The notes below the pieces were generated by a model. That model searched no databases. It was not told the origin of the DNA and saw only the letters and a list, made by a program, of their open reading frames with translations. The position numbers and the translations under genes were made by a program. 64,000 bases of DNA from Soonwooa sp032078105 (lineage in GTDB: Bacteria > Bacteroidota > Bacteroidia > Flavobacteriales > Weeksellaceae), in assembly GCA_046269235.1 (NCBI GenBank), contig JBJZOS010000007.1, positions 62,001-126,000 of the forward strand, read 5' to 3'. Shown here piece after piece: positions 36,846 through 46,464 of the stretch (its first letter is position 1; each line of letters starts with the position of its first letter).

Positions 36846-36853
36846 TAAATTTG
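36846..36853 (+). promoter_or_regulatory. -7 element upstream of the FKBP lipoprotein gene
   Basis: TAAATTTG, 43 bases before the ATG, matches TAnnTTTG; the -33 box is unclear. Confidence 0.35.
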
Positions 36854-36896
36854 CGGCTATTATTCAATCGCTTAATTTTAAATAAAATATTTTCAA

Positions 36897-37598
36897 ATGA
36901 AAAAACAAGCTATCGCATTATTTGGCTTAGCAGTGTTCAGTATTTCTTGCGCTCATAAGCAGAAACAAGATGCTGGCAAATATACAGACGACCAAAAAGC
37001 ATCTTATTACATAGGTCTTAGCATTGCCCAAGGTATGAAACAAGAAGGCTTTAAAGTGGATGCAGATATGTTGGCTCGTGCTATTAAAGAAGAAATGGAT
37101 GGAAAACCAAAGTCGTTACCAGCCGAAGATATGGACAGCTTTATGCAGGAGTTTATGCAAAAACAACAGGCAAAAAAACAAGTGGAAGCTGTTGCAGGTG
37201 TTGGTGAAAACAAGAAAAAAGGTCTAGAGTTTCTTGCAAAAAATAAAACCAATCCAAAAGTAAAAACAACTGCTTCAGGTTTGCAATATGAAGTTTTGCA
37301 AGAAGGTGATGGTAAAACAAAACCGACAGCATCTAGTCTTGTCAAGGTAAAATATACTGGTAAATTGTTGGACGGAAGTGTTTTCGATTCTACTGACAAA
37401 CATGGTGGCGAACCTGCAGATATAAACTTAGATCAAGTGATTAAAGGCTGGACAGAAGGCATTCAATTAATGAGCAAAGGTGCTAAATACAGATTTTATA
37501 TTCCTTCGGATTTGGCTTATGGAGACCAAAATATGGGCGACGCTATTCCTGGAGGATCTACTCTAATTTTTGATGTAGATTTAGTGGATGTAAAATAG
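36897..37598 (+). CDS. fkpA: FKBP-type peptidyl-prolyl isomerase lipoprotein
   Basis: Isomerises prolyl bonds in exported proteins; Mip/FkpA type. A lipobox (VFSISC, Cys about residue 18) makes it a lipoprotein. Residues 30-100 form the FKBP_N dimerisation helix region (DDQKASYYIGLSIAQGMKQE, then LPAEDMDSFMQEFMQKQQ). The C-terminal 110 residues are the FKBP catalytic domain with VKVKYTGKLLDGSVFDST, VIKGWTEGIQLMSKGAKYRF, IPSDLAYG and IPGGSTLIFDVDLVDVK. Complete. Converges on clpB with a shared terminator. Confidence 0.92.
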   Translation: MKKQAIALFGLAVFSISCAHKQKQDAGKYTDDQKASYYIGLSIAQGMKQEGFKVDADMLARAIKEEMDGKPKSLPAEDMDSFMQEFMQKQQAKKQVEAVAGVGENKKKGLEFLAKNKTNPKVKTTASGLQYEVLQEGDGKTKPTASSLVKVKYTGKLLDGSVFDSTDKHGGEPADINLDQVIKGWTEGIQLMSKGAKYRFYIPSDLAYGDQNMGDAIPGGSTLIFDVDLVDVK

Positions 37599-37621
37599 AT
37601 TGCAAACGCTATAAAAAATAA

Positions 37622-37650
37622 AAACCTCGGCTAAATAGCTGAGGTTTCTT
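37622..37650. terminator. Bidirectional terminator between fkpA and clpB
   Basis: AAACCTCGGCT pairs with AGCTGAGGTTT (one G-T pair) over a 4-base loop, with T/A-rich flanks on both sides. Confidence 0.8.
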
Positions 37651-37677
37651 ATTTTAATAAAAAAAATTAGTTTCTAA

Positions 37678-40269
37678 TTATTCAGTCGGTCTAAAAACCA
37701 ACCCACTTTCTGGAAAATAATCCATAGTGATTCTCTCGCCATCGTTGATGTTTCCGACCAAAATTTCTTTAGACAACTTGTTCAAAACATCTTGCTGAAT
37801 TACTCTTTTTAAAGGTCTTGCTCCGAAAACTGGATCGTAACCTTTGTTCATCAGATAATCCAAAGCGTCCTGAGTCGCGGTCATCATAATGTTTCTTTGC
37901 GAAAGAAGCGTATTCAAACCTCGTAATTGATATTGTACAATTTTTCCGATATTCTTTTTGGTTAAAGGTTGGAAGAGTACTATTTCATCAATCCTATTCA
38001 AAAATTCTGGTCTCAAACTTTGTTTCAATAAATCAAAAACTTCTTCCCTGGTTTTGTCAAGCACTTCATCAAAATTGGTATCATCTAATTTCTCGAAATT
38101 TTCTTGAATTAAATGCGAACCTAAATTGGAAGTCATGATAATAATCGAGTTTTTGAAATTCACAACACGACCTTTGTTATCCGTCAATCTTCCATCGTCC
38201 AAAACCTGCAATAAGGTATTGAAAACATCGGGATGTGCTTTTTCAATTTCGTCTAAAAGCACAACTGAATAAGGTCTTCTTCTCACCGCTTCGGTCAATT
38301 GTCCGCCTTCATCATAACCAACGTATCCTGGAGGCGCACCAACCAAACGAGAAACGCTGTGACGCTCCTGATATTCGCTCATATCAATTCTCGTCATATT
38401 GTTTTCGTCATCGAAAAGCAATTCTGCCAAGGCTTTTGCTAACTCAGTTTTACCAACACCGGTTGTTCCTAAAAATAAGAATGAACCAATTGGTTTTTTA
38501 TCATCGCTTAAGCCAGCTCTATTTCTTCTAATCGCGTCTGCTACGGCTTGTATCGCTTCGTCTTGACCAACTACACGTTTGTGCAATTCGTCTTCAAGGT
38601 GCAATAATTTTTCTCTTTCGGATTGAATGAGTTTGGTTACCGGAATTCCTGTCCATTTTCCAATCACTTCAGCGATATTTTCAGAAGTTACTTCTTCTTT
38701 AATCAATTCATTTTGATGATTTTGCATTTCCAACTCCAAGGTTTGCAAAGCATCTTCTTTTTCTTTAATTTTTCCGTATTGTATTTCTGCAACTTTTGCG
38801 TAATCTCCAGCTCTAGAAGCACGTTCAGCTTCTAATTTTAAAGTTTCAATATCTTTTTTAATTGATGTTAAATCTTCCGATTTTTGCTTTTCTTTCAGCC
38901 ACTTTGCATTAATTTCGTTGCGTTGCTCGTTGATCTTGGCCAAGTCTTCTTTCAGATGGTCGATTTTCGTTTGGTTGCCTTCTCTTGATATAGCCGCCAA
39001 CTCAATTTCCATTTGCATGATTTTTCTATCCAGAACGTCCAATTCTTCAGGCTTGGAATTGATTTCCATTCTCAATTTTGCGGAAGCTTCATCAATCAAA
39101 TCGATGGCTATATCTGGTAAAAATCGATCCGAAATATAACGCTGAGACATTTCTACCGCCGCAATAATCGCTTCGTCTTTAATTCTCACTTTATGATGAG
39201 CTTCGTATTTATCTTTAATCCCTCTCAAAATCGAAATCGCCGATTCGGTATCGGGTTCTTCCACCATCACCTTTTGGAAACGTCTTTCAAGGGCTTTATC
39301 TTTTTCAAAATATTTTTGATATTCATTCAAAGTGGTTGCACCAATTGCACGAAGTTCACCTCTCGCCAAAGCAGGCTTCAAAATATTGGCAGCGTCCATC
39401 GCGCCTTCGCCACCACCTGCGCCAACCAAAGTGTGAATTTCATCAATGAAAAGGATGATTTGTCCTTCAGATTTCGTTACTTCATTTACCACCGATTTCA
39501 GACGTTCTTCGAATTCCCCTTTGTATTTTGCACCGGCAATCAAAGCGCCCATATCTAATGAATACAAGGTTTTATCCATCAAATTTTCAGGAACGTCACC
39601 CGAAATAATTCTATGTGCGATCCCTTCAGCAATAGCTGTTTTACCTACACCTGGCTCGCCAATTAAGATGGGATTGTTTTTCGTTCTTCTCGAAAGAATT
39701 TGCAAAACCCTTCTAATTTCTTCATCACGACCGATTACAGGATCTAATTTGCCTTCGGCAGCCAGTTCGTTGAAGTTTTTAGCGTATTTATTTAAACTCT
39801 GATAGGTTTCTTCAGAGCTTGCAGAAGTCGCTTTCGAACCTTTACGAAGTTCTTTTATCCCGCCTTCCAAAAGACTTTTCGTCACGCCCATGTCTTTCAA
39901 CATTTGCGAAACAGGAGAAGAGACCTCGATTAATGAAAGCAATAGATGCTCGATGGTAACAAATTCGTCTCCCATTTTCTTAGCAATGTTGGGCGCATCT
40001 AGCAAAACTTTGTTGGCGGCTTGCGAAAGATAAATATTACCTCCTTCTACTTTCGGAAGTTTTTCTAAAAGTTCACGGTTTCTTTCGCGCACTAAAACAA
40101 CATCTGCTTCGGATTTTTTCAAAAGGAAAGGCGATATATTTTCATCCACTTGGAAAATCCCTTCCAAAAGATGTTGAGGTTCAATTTGTTGATTACCGAA
40201 TTCCATAGCGACTTGTTGTGCAGCTTGGATGGCTTCTTGTGATTTTACTGTGTATTGATTTAAGTTCAT
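37678..40269 (-). CDS. clpB: ATP-dependent chaperone ClpB
   Basis: Hexameric disaggregase that pulls proteins from aggregates with DnaK. 863 residues, the normal ClpB length. In order: Clp N-domain (MNLNQYTVKSQEAIQAAQQV), AAA-1 with GEPGVGKT near residue 205 and IILFIDEIHTLVGAGGGEGA, a long coiled-coil M-domain (about 410-530, KKDIETLKLEAERASRAGDY), AAA-2 with GTTGVGKT near 605 and VVLLDEIEKAHPDVFN, and the C-terminal DPVFGARPLKRVIQQDV. No IGF loop for ClpP is seen, as expected. Transcribed alone; no recognisable heat-shock operator was found in the 440 bases upstream. Confidence 0.97.
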   Translation of the reverse strand: MNLNQYTVKSQEAIQAAQQVAMEFGNQQIEPQHLLEGIFQVDENISPFLLKKSEADVVLVRERNRELLEKLPKVEGGNIYLSQAANKVLLDAPNIAKKMGDEFVTIEHLLLSLIEVSSPVSQMLKDMGVTKSLLEGGIKELRKGSKATSASSEETYQSLNKYAKNFNELAAEGKLDPVIGRDEEIRRVLQILSRRTKNNPILIGEPGVGKTAIAEGIAHRIISGDVPENLMDKTLYSLDMGALIAGAKYKGEFEERLKSVVNEVTKSEGQIILFIDEIHTLVGAGGGEGAMDAANILKPALARGELRAIGATTLNEYQKYFEKDKALERRFQKVMVEEPDTESAISILRGIKDKYEAHHKVRIKDEAIIAAVEMSQRYISDRFLPDIAIDLIDEASAKLRMEINSKPEELDVLDRKIMQMEIELAAISREGNQTKIDHLKEDLAKINEQRNEINAKWLKEKQKSEDLTSIKKDIETLKLEAERASRAGDYAKVAEIQYGKIKEKEDALQTLELEMQNHQNELIKEEVTSENIAEVIGKWTGIPVTKLIQSEREKLLHLEDELHKRVVGQDEAIQAVADAIRRNRAGLSDDKKPIGSFLFLGTTGVGKTELAKALAELLFDDENNMTRIDMSEYQERHSVSRLVGAPPGYVGYDEGGQLTEAVRRRPYSVVLLDEIEKAHPDVFNTLLQVLDDGRLTDNKGRVVNFKNSIIIMTSNLGSHLIQENFEKLDDTNFDEVLDKTREEVFDLLKQSLRPEFLNRIDEIVLFQPLTKKNIGKIVQYQLRGLNTLLSQRNIMMTATQDALDYLMNKGYDPVFGARPLKRVIQQDVLNKLSKEILVGNINDGERITMDYFPESGLVFRPTE

Positions 40270-40712
40270 ATTATGTTATGTGTTTTAATTAGTATTCAAT
40301 TTTTATTCTTAAAATGTGAGTTTTAAATTATCTTTTCAGAATCTGATATTGTCATCTAAAACTCAAATTCTAAATTCAATCATTAATTCTAAATCTTCAT
40401 CTGCAAAAACCGTTCTTTTATGAAATTCACTAAAATTAAGCCAAAATTTCCGAATTATTGAAATTTAAACCAACTTTTTCTTGACAAAATTTCCGATTTC
40501 ATTATTTTTTTTGATTTTCACGTGACTTCCCCCACCTTTTGTTCGTTAATCTTTTCTAAAAATCAGAATAAGTTTTGAAGGCGCAATAATTAGGTTTAGT
40601 CCATTTCCAATATTATTAAGCTGAATTATGGTATTTAATTTAGATTAATACTAAATTGTTATTGAAGATAAATTGTAAATTAGATGATTGTTGAACTCTA
40701 AAAATTACTAGC
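40270..40712. other. Intergenic region upstream of clpB, no gene seen
   Basis: 443 AT-rich bases between the divergent clpB and the 88-residue gene. I see several T-rich runs and TTGACAAAATTTCC near 40481, but no CIRCE-like inverted repeat and no coding signal. Confidence 0.4.
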
Positions 40713-40979
40713 ATGAAAAATTGGAAATTTGCTTCGTTTATAGAAGTTGATAAAGAATTTAGAGTGGAAGGTCTTAATATTTGGAACCACTATTGGCATT
40801 GCTTTGATCGTAATGTGGAAGTTTTACATCCTATAAAACATCATCAATACCGTTTTAAAGAGTATGAAATACATACAGCAGAAAAATCTGTAAATTTTGT
40901 TGCAGGTGAATTTTCTGACGGGCAAATTGGGATTTTTCTTAAAGATGATTTGCAAGAGGGAATTTTGCGAAATCATTGA
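40713..40979 (+). CDS. Small hypothetical protein
   Basis: An 88-residue soluble protein rich in aromatic and histidine residues (NIWNHYWHCFDRNVEVLHPI, then KHHQYRFKEYEIHTAEKS). It has no signal peptide or membrane segment. I do not recognise a family. An ATG start and a plausible codon pattern suggest a real gene, but it has no operon partner and no clear promoter. It could also be a fragment of something longer. Confidence 0.45.
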   Translation: MKNWKFASFIEVDKEFRVEGLNIWNHYWHCFDRNVEVLHPIKHHQYRFKEYEIHTAEKSVNFVAGEFSDGQIGIFLKDDLQEGILRNH

Positions 40980-41150
40980 TTTCTTTATAAAGATAACACA
41001 CGAAAAACTCGCCGAATACCCACAAGACAAACTATAATAGATTCGAAAAGTTTGAATAGCGCACAATTTATTATTGACATATAGCATTTCTTTTTTGAGA
41101 ATGATGATGTTTTTAAACTATGTTTAGCCTTTTAATTTCTTTATTCGGGT

Positions 41151-41180
41151 TTTGTAAATCTGCAAATAGTTTTATCTTTG
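41151..41180 (+). promoter_or_regulatory. Bacteroidota promoter of paaG-paaI
   Basis: TTTG at 41151-41154 and TATCTTTG at 41173-41180 with an 18-base spacer; the paaG ATG is 16 bases downstream. Confidence 0.7.
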
Positions 41181-41196
41181 GGAAAACCCTGTTGGT

Positions 41197-41997
41197 ATGT
41201 ACACACAATTTGAAGTTGAATCCCACTTTGACGGGAGATTAAAAGTTATATTTCTTAATCAGCCAGAAGTTTTTAACAGTCTAAATAAAGTGATGTTAAA
41301 AGAATTGCGTTCTGCGGTTGAAGCTTTCGGAAAAGACGAAAATGTTAGATGTATTGCGATTTCTGGCCGTGGAAAAGCTTTCTGCGCTGGTCAAAACTTA
41401 AAAGATGCGGTGGATCTTAAAGATCATGTTGATGATGACCGCGAAATCCAAAGAATAGTTATTGATTATTATAACCCGTTAGTTGAAGCGATTACACATT
41501 GTAAAAAGCCTATTATCTCTTTAGTTAATGGGCCTGCAGTTGGTGCTGGCGCCATGTTAGCTTTGATTACTGACTTTACTTTAGCGACAGAAAGCGCATA
41601 TTTTTCTTTGGCGTTCGCAAATATTGGATTGATTCCTGATACTGCGGGAACTTATTATTTGCCGAGACTTGTTGGTCATCAATTAGCGAGCTATCTTGCA
41701 TTTACTGGTAAAAAAGTGCCTGCCATGGAAGCTAAGAAATTAGGAATGATTGCAGATGTTTTCCCAGATGCGGAATTTGCAGAGAAGTCTTTTGAAATCC
41801 TTGGACATCTTTCTTTTGCAGCGACTAAAGCTATTGGACTGACTAAGAAAGCTTTCTTTGAAGCAGAGTCTAACACTTTGAAAGAGCAGTTAGACCTAGA
41901 GTCGATCTATCAACAATCGGCAGCGCAGTCGCAAGATTTCAGAGAAGGAATTACTGCTTTCTTGGAAAAGCGCAAACCAAATTACATTGGGAAATAG
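41197..41997 (+). CDS. paaG: Enoyl-CoA hydratase/isomerase, PaaG-like
   Basis: Crotonase-fold enzyme of 266 residues. In the phenylacetate pathway PaaG isomerises ring-1,2-epoxyphenylacetyl-CoA to the oxepin. The oxyanion-hole segments are ISGRGKAFCAGQNLKDAVDL (about residue 65-84) and VNGPAVGAGAMLALITDFTL (about 111-130), and FANIGLIPDTAGTYYLPRLV follows, which is typical of PaaG-type members. The next gene is the PaaI thioesterase, overlapping in transcription, which supports a phenylacetyl-CoA role. The remaining paa genes (paaABCDE, paaZ, paaK) are not in this window, so a different acyl-CoA substrate remains possible. Confidence 0.8.
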   Translation: MYTQFEVESHFDGRLKVIFLNQPEVFNSLNKVMLKELRSAVEAFGKDENVRCIAISGRGKAFCAGQNLKDAVDLKDHVDDDREIQRIVIDYYNPLVEAITHCKKPIISLVNGPAVGAGAMLALITDFTLATESAYFSLAFANIGLIPDTAGTYYLPRLVGHQLASYLAFTGKKVPAMEAKKLGMIADVFPDAEFAEKSFEILGHLSFAATKAIGLTKKAFFEAESNTLKEQLDLESIYQQSAAQSQDFREGITAFLEKRKPNYIGK

Positions 41998-41998
41998 C

Positions 41999-42418
41999 AT
42001 GAGTAATCCTTATTTTGAAGAAGCGCAAAAACTATATTCGAATGATGCATTTTCGCAATGGATGGGCGTCGAATTGGTTGATGTTAAAGAAAATTACTGT
42101 CTTATCAAAATGCCAATAAAAGCAGAAATGATTAACGGTCTTAAAACCGTTCATGGTGGTGTGACTTTCTCGTTGGCAGATTCGGCTTTGGCTTTTTCAT
42201 CAAATACAAAAGGCGATGCTGCGGTAGCGCTTAATTGTTATATCAATTTTATGAAAGCAGTTCGTCTTGGTGATACGCTTGCTGCAGAAAGTATTTTGTT
42301 AAACGAAACTCGAAAAACTGCCGTTTATGAGATTTCTATTAAAAACGAAGATGATGACTTGATGGCAAGTTTCCGTGGTACAGTTTATAAAATAGGAAAG
42401 AAAGTCGCTGATTTATAA
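41999..42418 (+). CDS. paaI: PaaI-like hotdog-fold thioesterase
   Basis: Hydrolyses (hydroxy)phenylacetyl-CoA, clearing dead-end CoA esters of the phenylacetate pathway. I choose the ATG at 41999, one base after the paaG stop codon, which gives 139 residues starting MSNPYFEEAQKLYSNDAFSQ; an in-frame TTG 12 bases earlier is a poorer start. The hotdog helix motif HGGVTFSLADSALAFSSN carries the conserved acidic residue. The spacing implies translational coupling with paaG. Confidence 0.85.
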   Translation: MSNPYFEEAQKLYSNDAFSQWMGVELVDVKENYCLIKMPIKAEMINGLKTVHGGVTFSLADSALAFSSNTKGDAAVALNCYINFMKAVRLGDTLAAESILLNETRKTAVYEISIKNEDDDLMASFRGTVYKIGKKVADL

Positions 42419-42481
42419 TAAATTAGTTTTAAAATTATAGAAAGTTTAAAATAAATTTTGAACTTTCTATAATTATTTACT

Positions 42482-43589
42482 TTGTGTTTCAAAGTGTTTT
42501 TTATAGAGTCAAATAATATTCAAAACGATTTGCAACACATCGGTCAAATTTTAACTTTATGCTTTAGCATTATGTTTTTCCTACTGTTCTATAACGAAAC
42601 ATCTGGAATAAATTTGGCTTTGTTGGGTGGCCTTTACTCGATTGTAATTTATGTTTTAACACCAAAATTTTTAAGAACCGCACGACTGGAAATGATGCTA
42701 ATTTTCAGTTTTGTTTCGTGCGGCGCATTTGCATATTACGGCGATTTCATATCATTTTTTGCGATTTACAAAGATGGAAGCGACACTTTTGCCAACTTTT
42801 TCGGAAGCATGAATTTTATTTTAATATCTACGAAGTGGCTGCTTTAAGTTTTCTTGGATATTATATTACTGTTAATATTTGGCATATTAGCATCCCAATT
42901 TTATTTCTTCGTAGAATCATCATTTTAGAAATAATTTTGTTAACGGAAATATTGCGCAACAACTGACTTGTGCATATTTTGGCTTTAAACTTAGAACATT
43001 TGAGTGGCGTTATTTCTTTATTCCTATAGAATGTAGTGCTTGTTTTATTTTTTTTCAATTTTAATTACGAACAATTTTATGCAGGCGACTCTTCTGCTGC
43101 CGAACTTTCTGGCGCAATACACGAGAACGTTAATGCTGTCATTTTGAGTATCATTATGGCAGTTTTGGTGATTATGCTTTAGTTTAAATCCAAATTTAAT
43201 TTTGATAATCAAGCAGTTTGGCTACGTCTGCTATTGTACATCTGGTTTTTCCTCAATGTGATTTTAGTATTTTCTGCCTTAGTTAAAAATTTAGATTATA
43301 TTACAGAATTCTGTTTGACTTACAAAAGACTTGGCATTTTCGGTTTTTGATGCTGGCTTTGTTAGGATTAAACTTTACGTACTACAAAATTTATAAACGA
43401 AAAACCAAGCTTTTCTTAGTCAATACGATACTTTGGACATTCTATGGAATAGTTTTGGCTTGTAGTCTGGTCAATTGGGGAAACTTGGCGAATCCTAAAG
43501 GTTATTTCGACTATTTGAAAAGTCTTAACTCTAATGATGATATTTTAAAAGAAGTAAATCAAACTTTTGAAAAGTATACAACGAGTTAG
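42482..43589 (+). pseudogene. Decayed polytopic membrane protein (DUF4153/DUF4173 type)
   Basis: Fragments in different frames read as one multi-helix protein: LTLCFSIMFFLLFYNETSG and RLEMMLIFSFVSCGAFAYYG in the first frame; NIYEVAALSFLGYYITVNIW in the next after a shift near 42815-42830; then GDSSAAELSGAIHENVNAVI, a TAG at 43180-43182 and LTYKRLGIF; and after another shift MLALLGLNFTYYKIYKRKTK to the end. The order matches the DUF4153/DUF4173 membrane-protein pattern (LTxKRIGxY near the end). The remnant is shorter than intact relatives as I know them, so internal deletions are likely too. Family assignment is tentative; the decay is certain. Confidence 0.7.
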
Positions 43590-43638
43590 TATTTTTCGGA
43601 AACCGCCAACTCAAGTTTTCTCTCAAAAAATATTTATT

Positions 43639-44139
43639 ATGAAACATTATCTAAGCAAAAACCTAAATCTTTCCATTCTGAGTTTTGTCTTGCTGGCTTT
43701 CGTTTCTTGTAAAAAAAATGTTGAAAAGATTCGTGAAGATGTACAACGAGATACTGTAACGACAGTCGAAAAACCTGTAGATAGTCTATCGATGGTCTTG
43801 GACAGAACAACGGAAACTAACCAATTTATCATTGATGTAGACGCAAGTAAGTTACCGATAAAATTAGTTGAAGAAGTAAAATTGCAAGATCAGCAAATTA
43901 TTCTAAGGCTTATGAATTATGATAAACCAACACTGAGAGCTTTTATTAAACCTAATCAAGCCGATATGAACATCCGAATTAATCAAATCAGAAAACCTGA
44001 CAATACTTTTGATGGTCCTTTCAGTCAAACGATTGAATACAAAACGCCACAAAAAGGAACGTATTGGCTAGTGATTTCTAAAAACAATATGGCGTCAGGA
44101 AATCCAGTTGGTAAGTTTTTTATTAAAGTGGAAGACTAA
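43639..44139 (+). CDS. Small lipoprotein, unknown function
   Basis: I place the start at the ATG at 43639, which gives MKHYLSKNLNLSILSFVLLA and a lipobox FVSCKKN (Cys about residue 26); upstream in-frame extension would bury the signal peptide. The mature 140 residues have a charged linker (EKIREDVQRDTVTTVEK), then a compact beta-rich domain with NQFIIDVDASKLPIKLVEEV, FIKPNQADMNIRINQIRKPD and KGTYWLVISKNNMASGNPVG. No family recognised. It is followed by a strong terminator shared with the converging M1 peptidase. Confidence 0.65.
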   Translation: MKHYLSKNLNLSILSFVLLAFVSCKKNVEKIREDVQRDTVTTVEKPVDSLSMVLDRTTETNQFIIDVDASKLPIKLVEEVKLQDQQIILRLMNYDKPTLRAFIKPNQADMNIRINQIRKPDNTFDGPFSQTIEYKTPQKGTYWLVISKNNMASGNPVGKFFIKVED

Positions 44140-44145
44140 CAAAAA

Positions 44146-44181
44146 AACTTCCCGATAAACATCAATGTCTTTCGGGAAGTT
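44146..44181. terminator. Bidirectional hairpin between lipoprotein and M1 peptidase
   Basis: AACTTCCCGA pairs with TCGGGAAGTT over a 16-base loop; A7 lies on the left, so it terminates minus-strand transcription well. Confidence 0.75.
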
Positions 44182-44214
44182 AATATTACTATTTGAAACT
44201 ACATTAGAGAGTTT

Positions 44215-46422
44215 TTAATTCTTTGTAAACGTCATTGTGTGGCCAGCTTGTGTTATGTCAAAGCTCTTCCTGTCTTTTGCAAATTTTAAACTGATTCCGG
44301 CCATTTCAAAATCAAAAATATTGTCGCCACTATAACTTAACGGAAAGGCTGGCTGATCTCCGAATTTTGCCATTAAAGTTCCACCGTCAGCTGATAACAC
44401 AAACTTAATTGGCACTTGTTTGCTACTAAAAGTACCAATATAATCAGTAATGTTTATTTTCTCGGTAGCTTTTGCACCATCCATTTTAAAAACATTATTA
44501 GACAGATTAACATCAGGAAGACTTCCTTTAGGATCAAGGCTTACCGACGTTATTTCTTTAGTAGTTGGCGCTTTGAAGGTCCACTCTGTATTGCGTCTCC
44601 AGATATCAACTGGCAGATTAACCGCTTGCGACGTTCCGTCTTTATACTTGACTTCCATAGTAACAGGCATCACCATTTTTTCTAAATTAGAAATCGAAAT
44701 CATCGCCCCTTGTGTCGCATCGTTATTCACATATTTAACATTGGTAATCGCTTGATCCAACTTCCAATTATTCTGGATCCAACTTCTCCAAAACCAAGCC
44801 AAATCCTCTCCAGCAACATTCTCCATCGTTCTATAAAAATCGTCTGGCGCAGGATGTTTAAAGGCCCAACGGTCGATATATTCTCTAAACGCCTTATCAA
44901 AACGTTCTGCACCTAAGACATTATCACGCAAAACCTTTAGCGCTGCACCTGGCTTATAGTAAAGCAATGCTCCAATACTCGCTTCTCGCATATTGTCTGG
45001 CGCAGTATCAACTGGTTCTAGACGTTCATTAAACAAGTAATTCGTCATATTCTTAATACTTGGATTCTTATAATATTCTCCCTTATTAAAAGACTGCGTC
45101 GAAAGATCATTAATAAATGTGTTAAAACCTTCGTCCATCCAACCGTGTTTACGCTCGTTAGAGCCAACAATCATGGGGAACCAAGTGTGACCAAACTCGT
45201 GATCCGTCACCCCCCAAAGACTACTTCCTTTTGCTGTATATTCACAGAAAACGATTCCTGGATATTCCATACCGTTGGTAATCCCAGCAACATTAACTGC
45301 CGCTGGATAAGGAAACTCAAACCACTGTTTAGAATAATGTTCTATTGAAGCTTTTGTATATTCTGTGGAGCGTGACCAAGCATCCTGACCATCACTTTCT
45401 ACTGGATAAGCAGAAATTGCTAGAGATTTTTTTCCTGATGGCAAGTTGATTCTCGCCGCATCCAAAATAAACGCCGAAGACGCCGCAAATGCAAAATCGC
45501 GACTTTGGGTCATTATGAATTTCCAAGTTTTAGTACCTGTACTTTTCGTAGCCGTATTTGCTTCTGATGCGGAACGAATTGTCACCGTTTTTTCACTGTT
45601 TGCAGCTTCGTTCCATTTTTTAACTTGTTCGGCGGTGTAGACATCTTTTTGATTTAATAATTCACCAGAACCAACAACATAAAAATTGTTAGGCGCCGTT
45701 ATACTAACATCAAAATTTCCGTATTCTAAATAAAATTCAGACGGTCCAAGATAGGGTATTATGTTCCACCCTCTAAGATCATCATACACTGCAACACGTG
45801 GATACCACTGCGCTATGGTGAAAATCTTTCCGTTTTTAGTTTGTAAAACACCCATCCTATCCGCACCATTTTCTGGCGAAACAAAAGAATATTCAATCGT
45901 AATTTTGGCCTTGCCACCGTTGGCTTTTAAGTCTTTTGGGAAATCAACTTGCATTTGTGCATCGTTGATAATGTATTTGGCATCCTTTCCGTCAACTTTT
46001 ACAGATTTAATCGTATAACCTCCATCAAAAGTTGAACTACTAGAACCATATCTCGAGTTAGTTGTCGGAATCATCGAACTTCCACGAGACTCTCTTTTAA
46101 ATAAATTTTGATCCAATTGAAACCATATAAACTTTAAAGCATCAGGACTGTTATTGGTATAAGAAATCTCTGCAGAACCAGTAAATTTATTCTGGGTATC
46201 ATCTAAAGTGACATCCAGCTTATAATTAACAGATTGCTGCCAATATTTAGGTCCAGGTTGCCCGCTTGCTGACCGGAATTCGTTGCCATTTGTTGTATAG
46301 AAAGGTTCTTTAAAAACATCTTTATAATCATAATTTGATTTTCCAGCTTGTTGTGCACTCACATTTACAAACGTTAAAAAACTTGCTGATATCGCTATAG
46401 ATTTAAAAAATTTTGGACGCAT
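44215..46422 (-). CDS. Exported M1-family zinc metallopeptidase, large paralogue
   Basis: I set the start at the ATG at 46422 (MRPKFFKSIAISASFLTFVN), which yields a normal signal peptide ending NVSAQQ and 735 residues; an upstream ATG would add 14 residues before the signal. Gluzincin site TDHEFGHTWFPM (HEXXH) with the third ligand in HGWMDEGFNTFIND. NGMEYPGIVFCEY occupies the GAMEN position. The N-domain YKLDVTLDDTQNKFTGSAEI parallels the other M1 enzyme. A C-terminal beta domain (about 640-735) is extra relative to that paralogue. Likely periplasmic or surface peptide degradation. Convergent with the preceding lipoprotein gene. Confidence 0.9.
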   Translation of the reverse strand: MRPKFFKSIAISASFLTFVNVSAQQAGKSNYDYKDVFKEPFYTTNGNEFRSASGQPGPKYWQQSVNYKLDVTLDDTQNKFTGSAEISYTNNSPDALKFIWFQLDQNLFKRESRGSSMIPTTNSRYGSSSSTFDGGYTIKSVKVDGKDAKYIINDAQMQVDFPKDLKANGGKAKITIEYSFVSPENGADRMGVLQTKNGKIFTIAQWYPRVAVYDDLRGWNIIPYLGPSEFYLEYGNFDVSITAPNNFYVVGSGELLNQKDVYTAEQVKKWNEAANSEKTVTIRSASEANTATKSTGTKTWKFIMTQSRDFAFAASSAFILDAARINLPSGKKSLAISAYPVESDGQDAWSRSTEYTKASIEHYSKQWFEFPYPAAVNVAGITNGMEYPGIVFCEYTAKGSSLWGVTDHEFGHTWFPMIVGSNERKHGWMDEGFNTFINDLSTQSFNKGEYYKNPSIKNMTNYLFNERLEPVDTAPDNMREASIGALLYYKPGAALKVLRDNVLGAERFDKAFREYIDRWAFKHPAPDDFYRTMENVAGEDLAWFWRSWIQNNWKLDQAITNVKYVNNDATQGAMISISNLEKMVMPVTMEVKYKDGTSQAVNLPVDIWRRNTEWTFKAPTTKEITSVSLDPKGSLPDVNLSNNVFKMDGAKATEKINITDYIGTFSSKQVPIKFVLSADGGTLMAKFGDQPAFPLSYSGDNIFDFEMAGISLKFAKDRKSFDITQAGHTMTFTKN

Positions 46423-46464
46423 TTTTTCGCTTTTATTTAAAATTAGGATAAAAGTACAGAACAT

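Noticed and set aside
42718..42966. 82-residue frame as a separate gene
   Set aside because: Its second half is the next exon-like piece of the frameshifted membrane pseudogene and its first half is out of frame with it.
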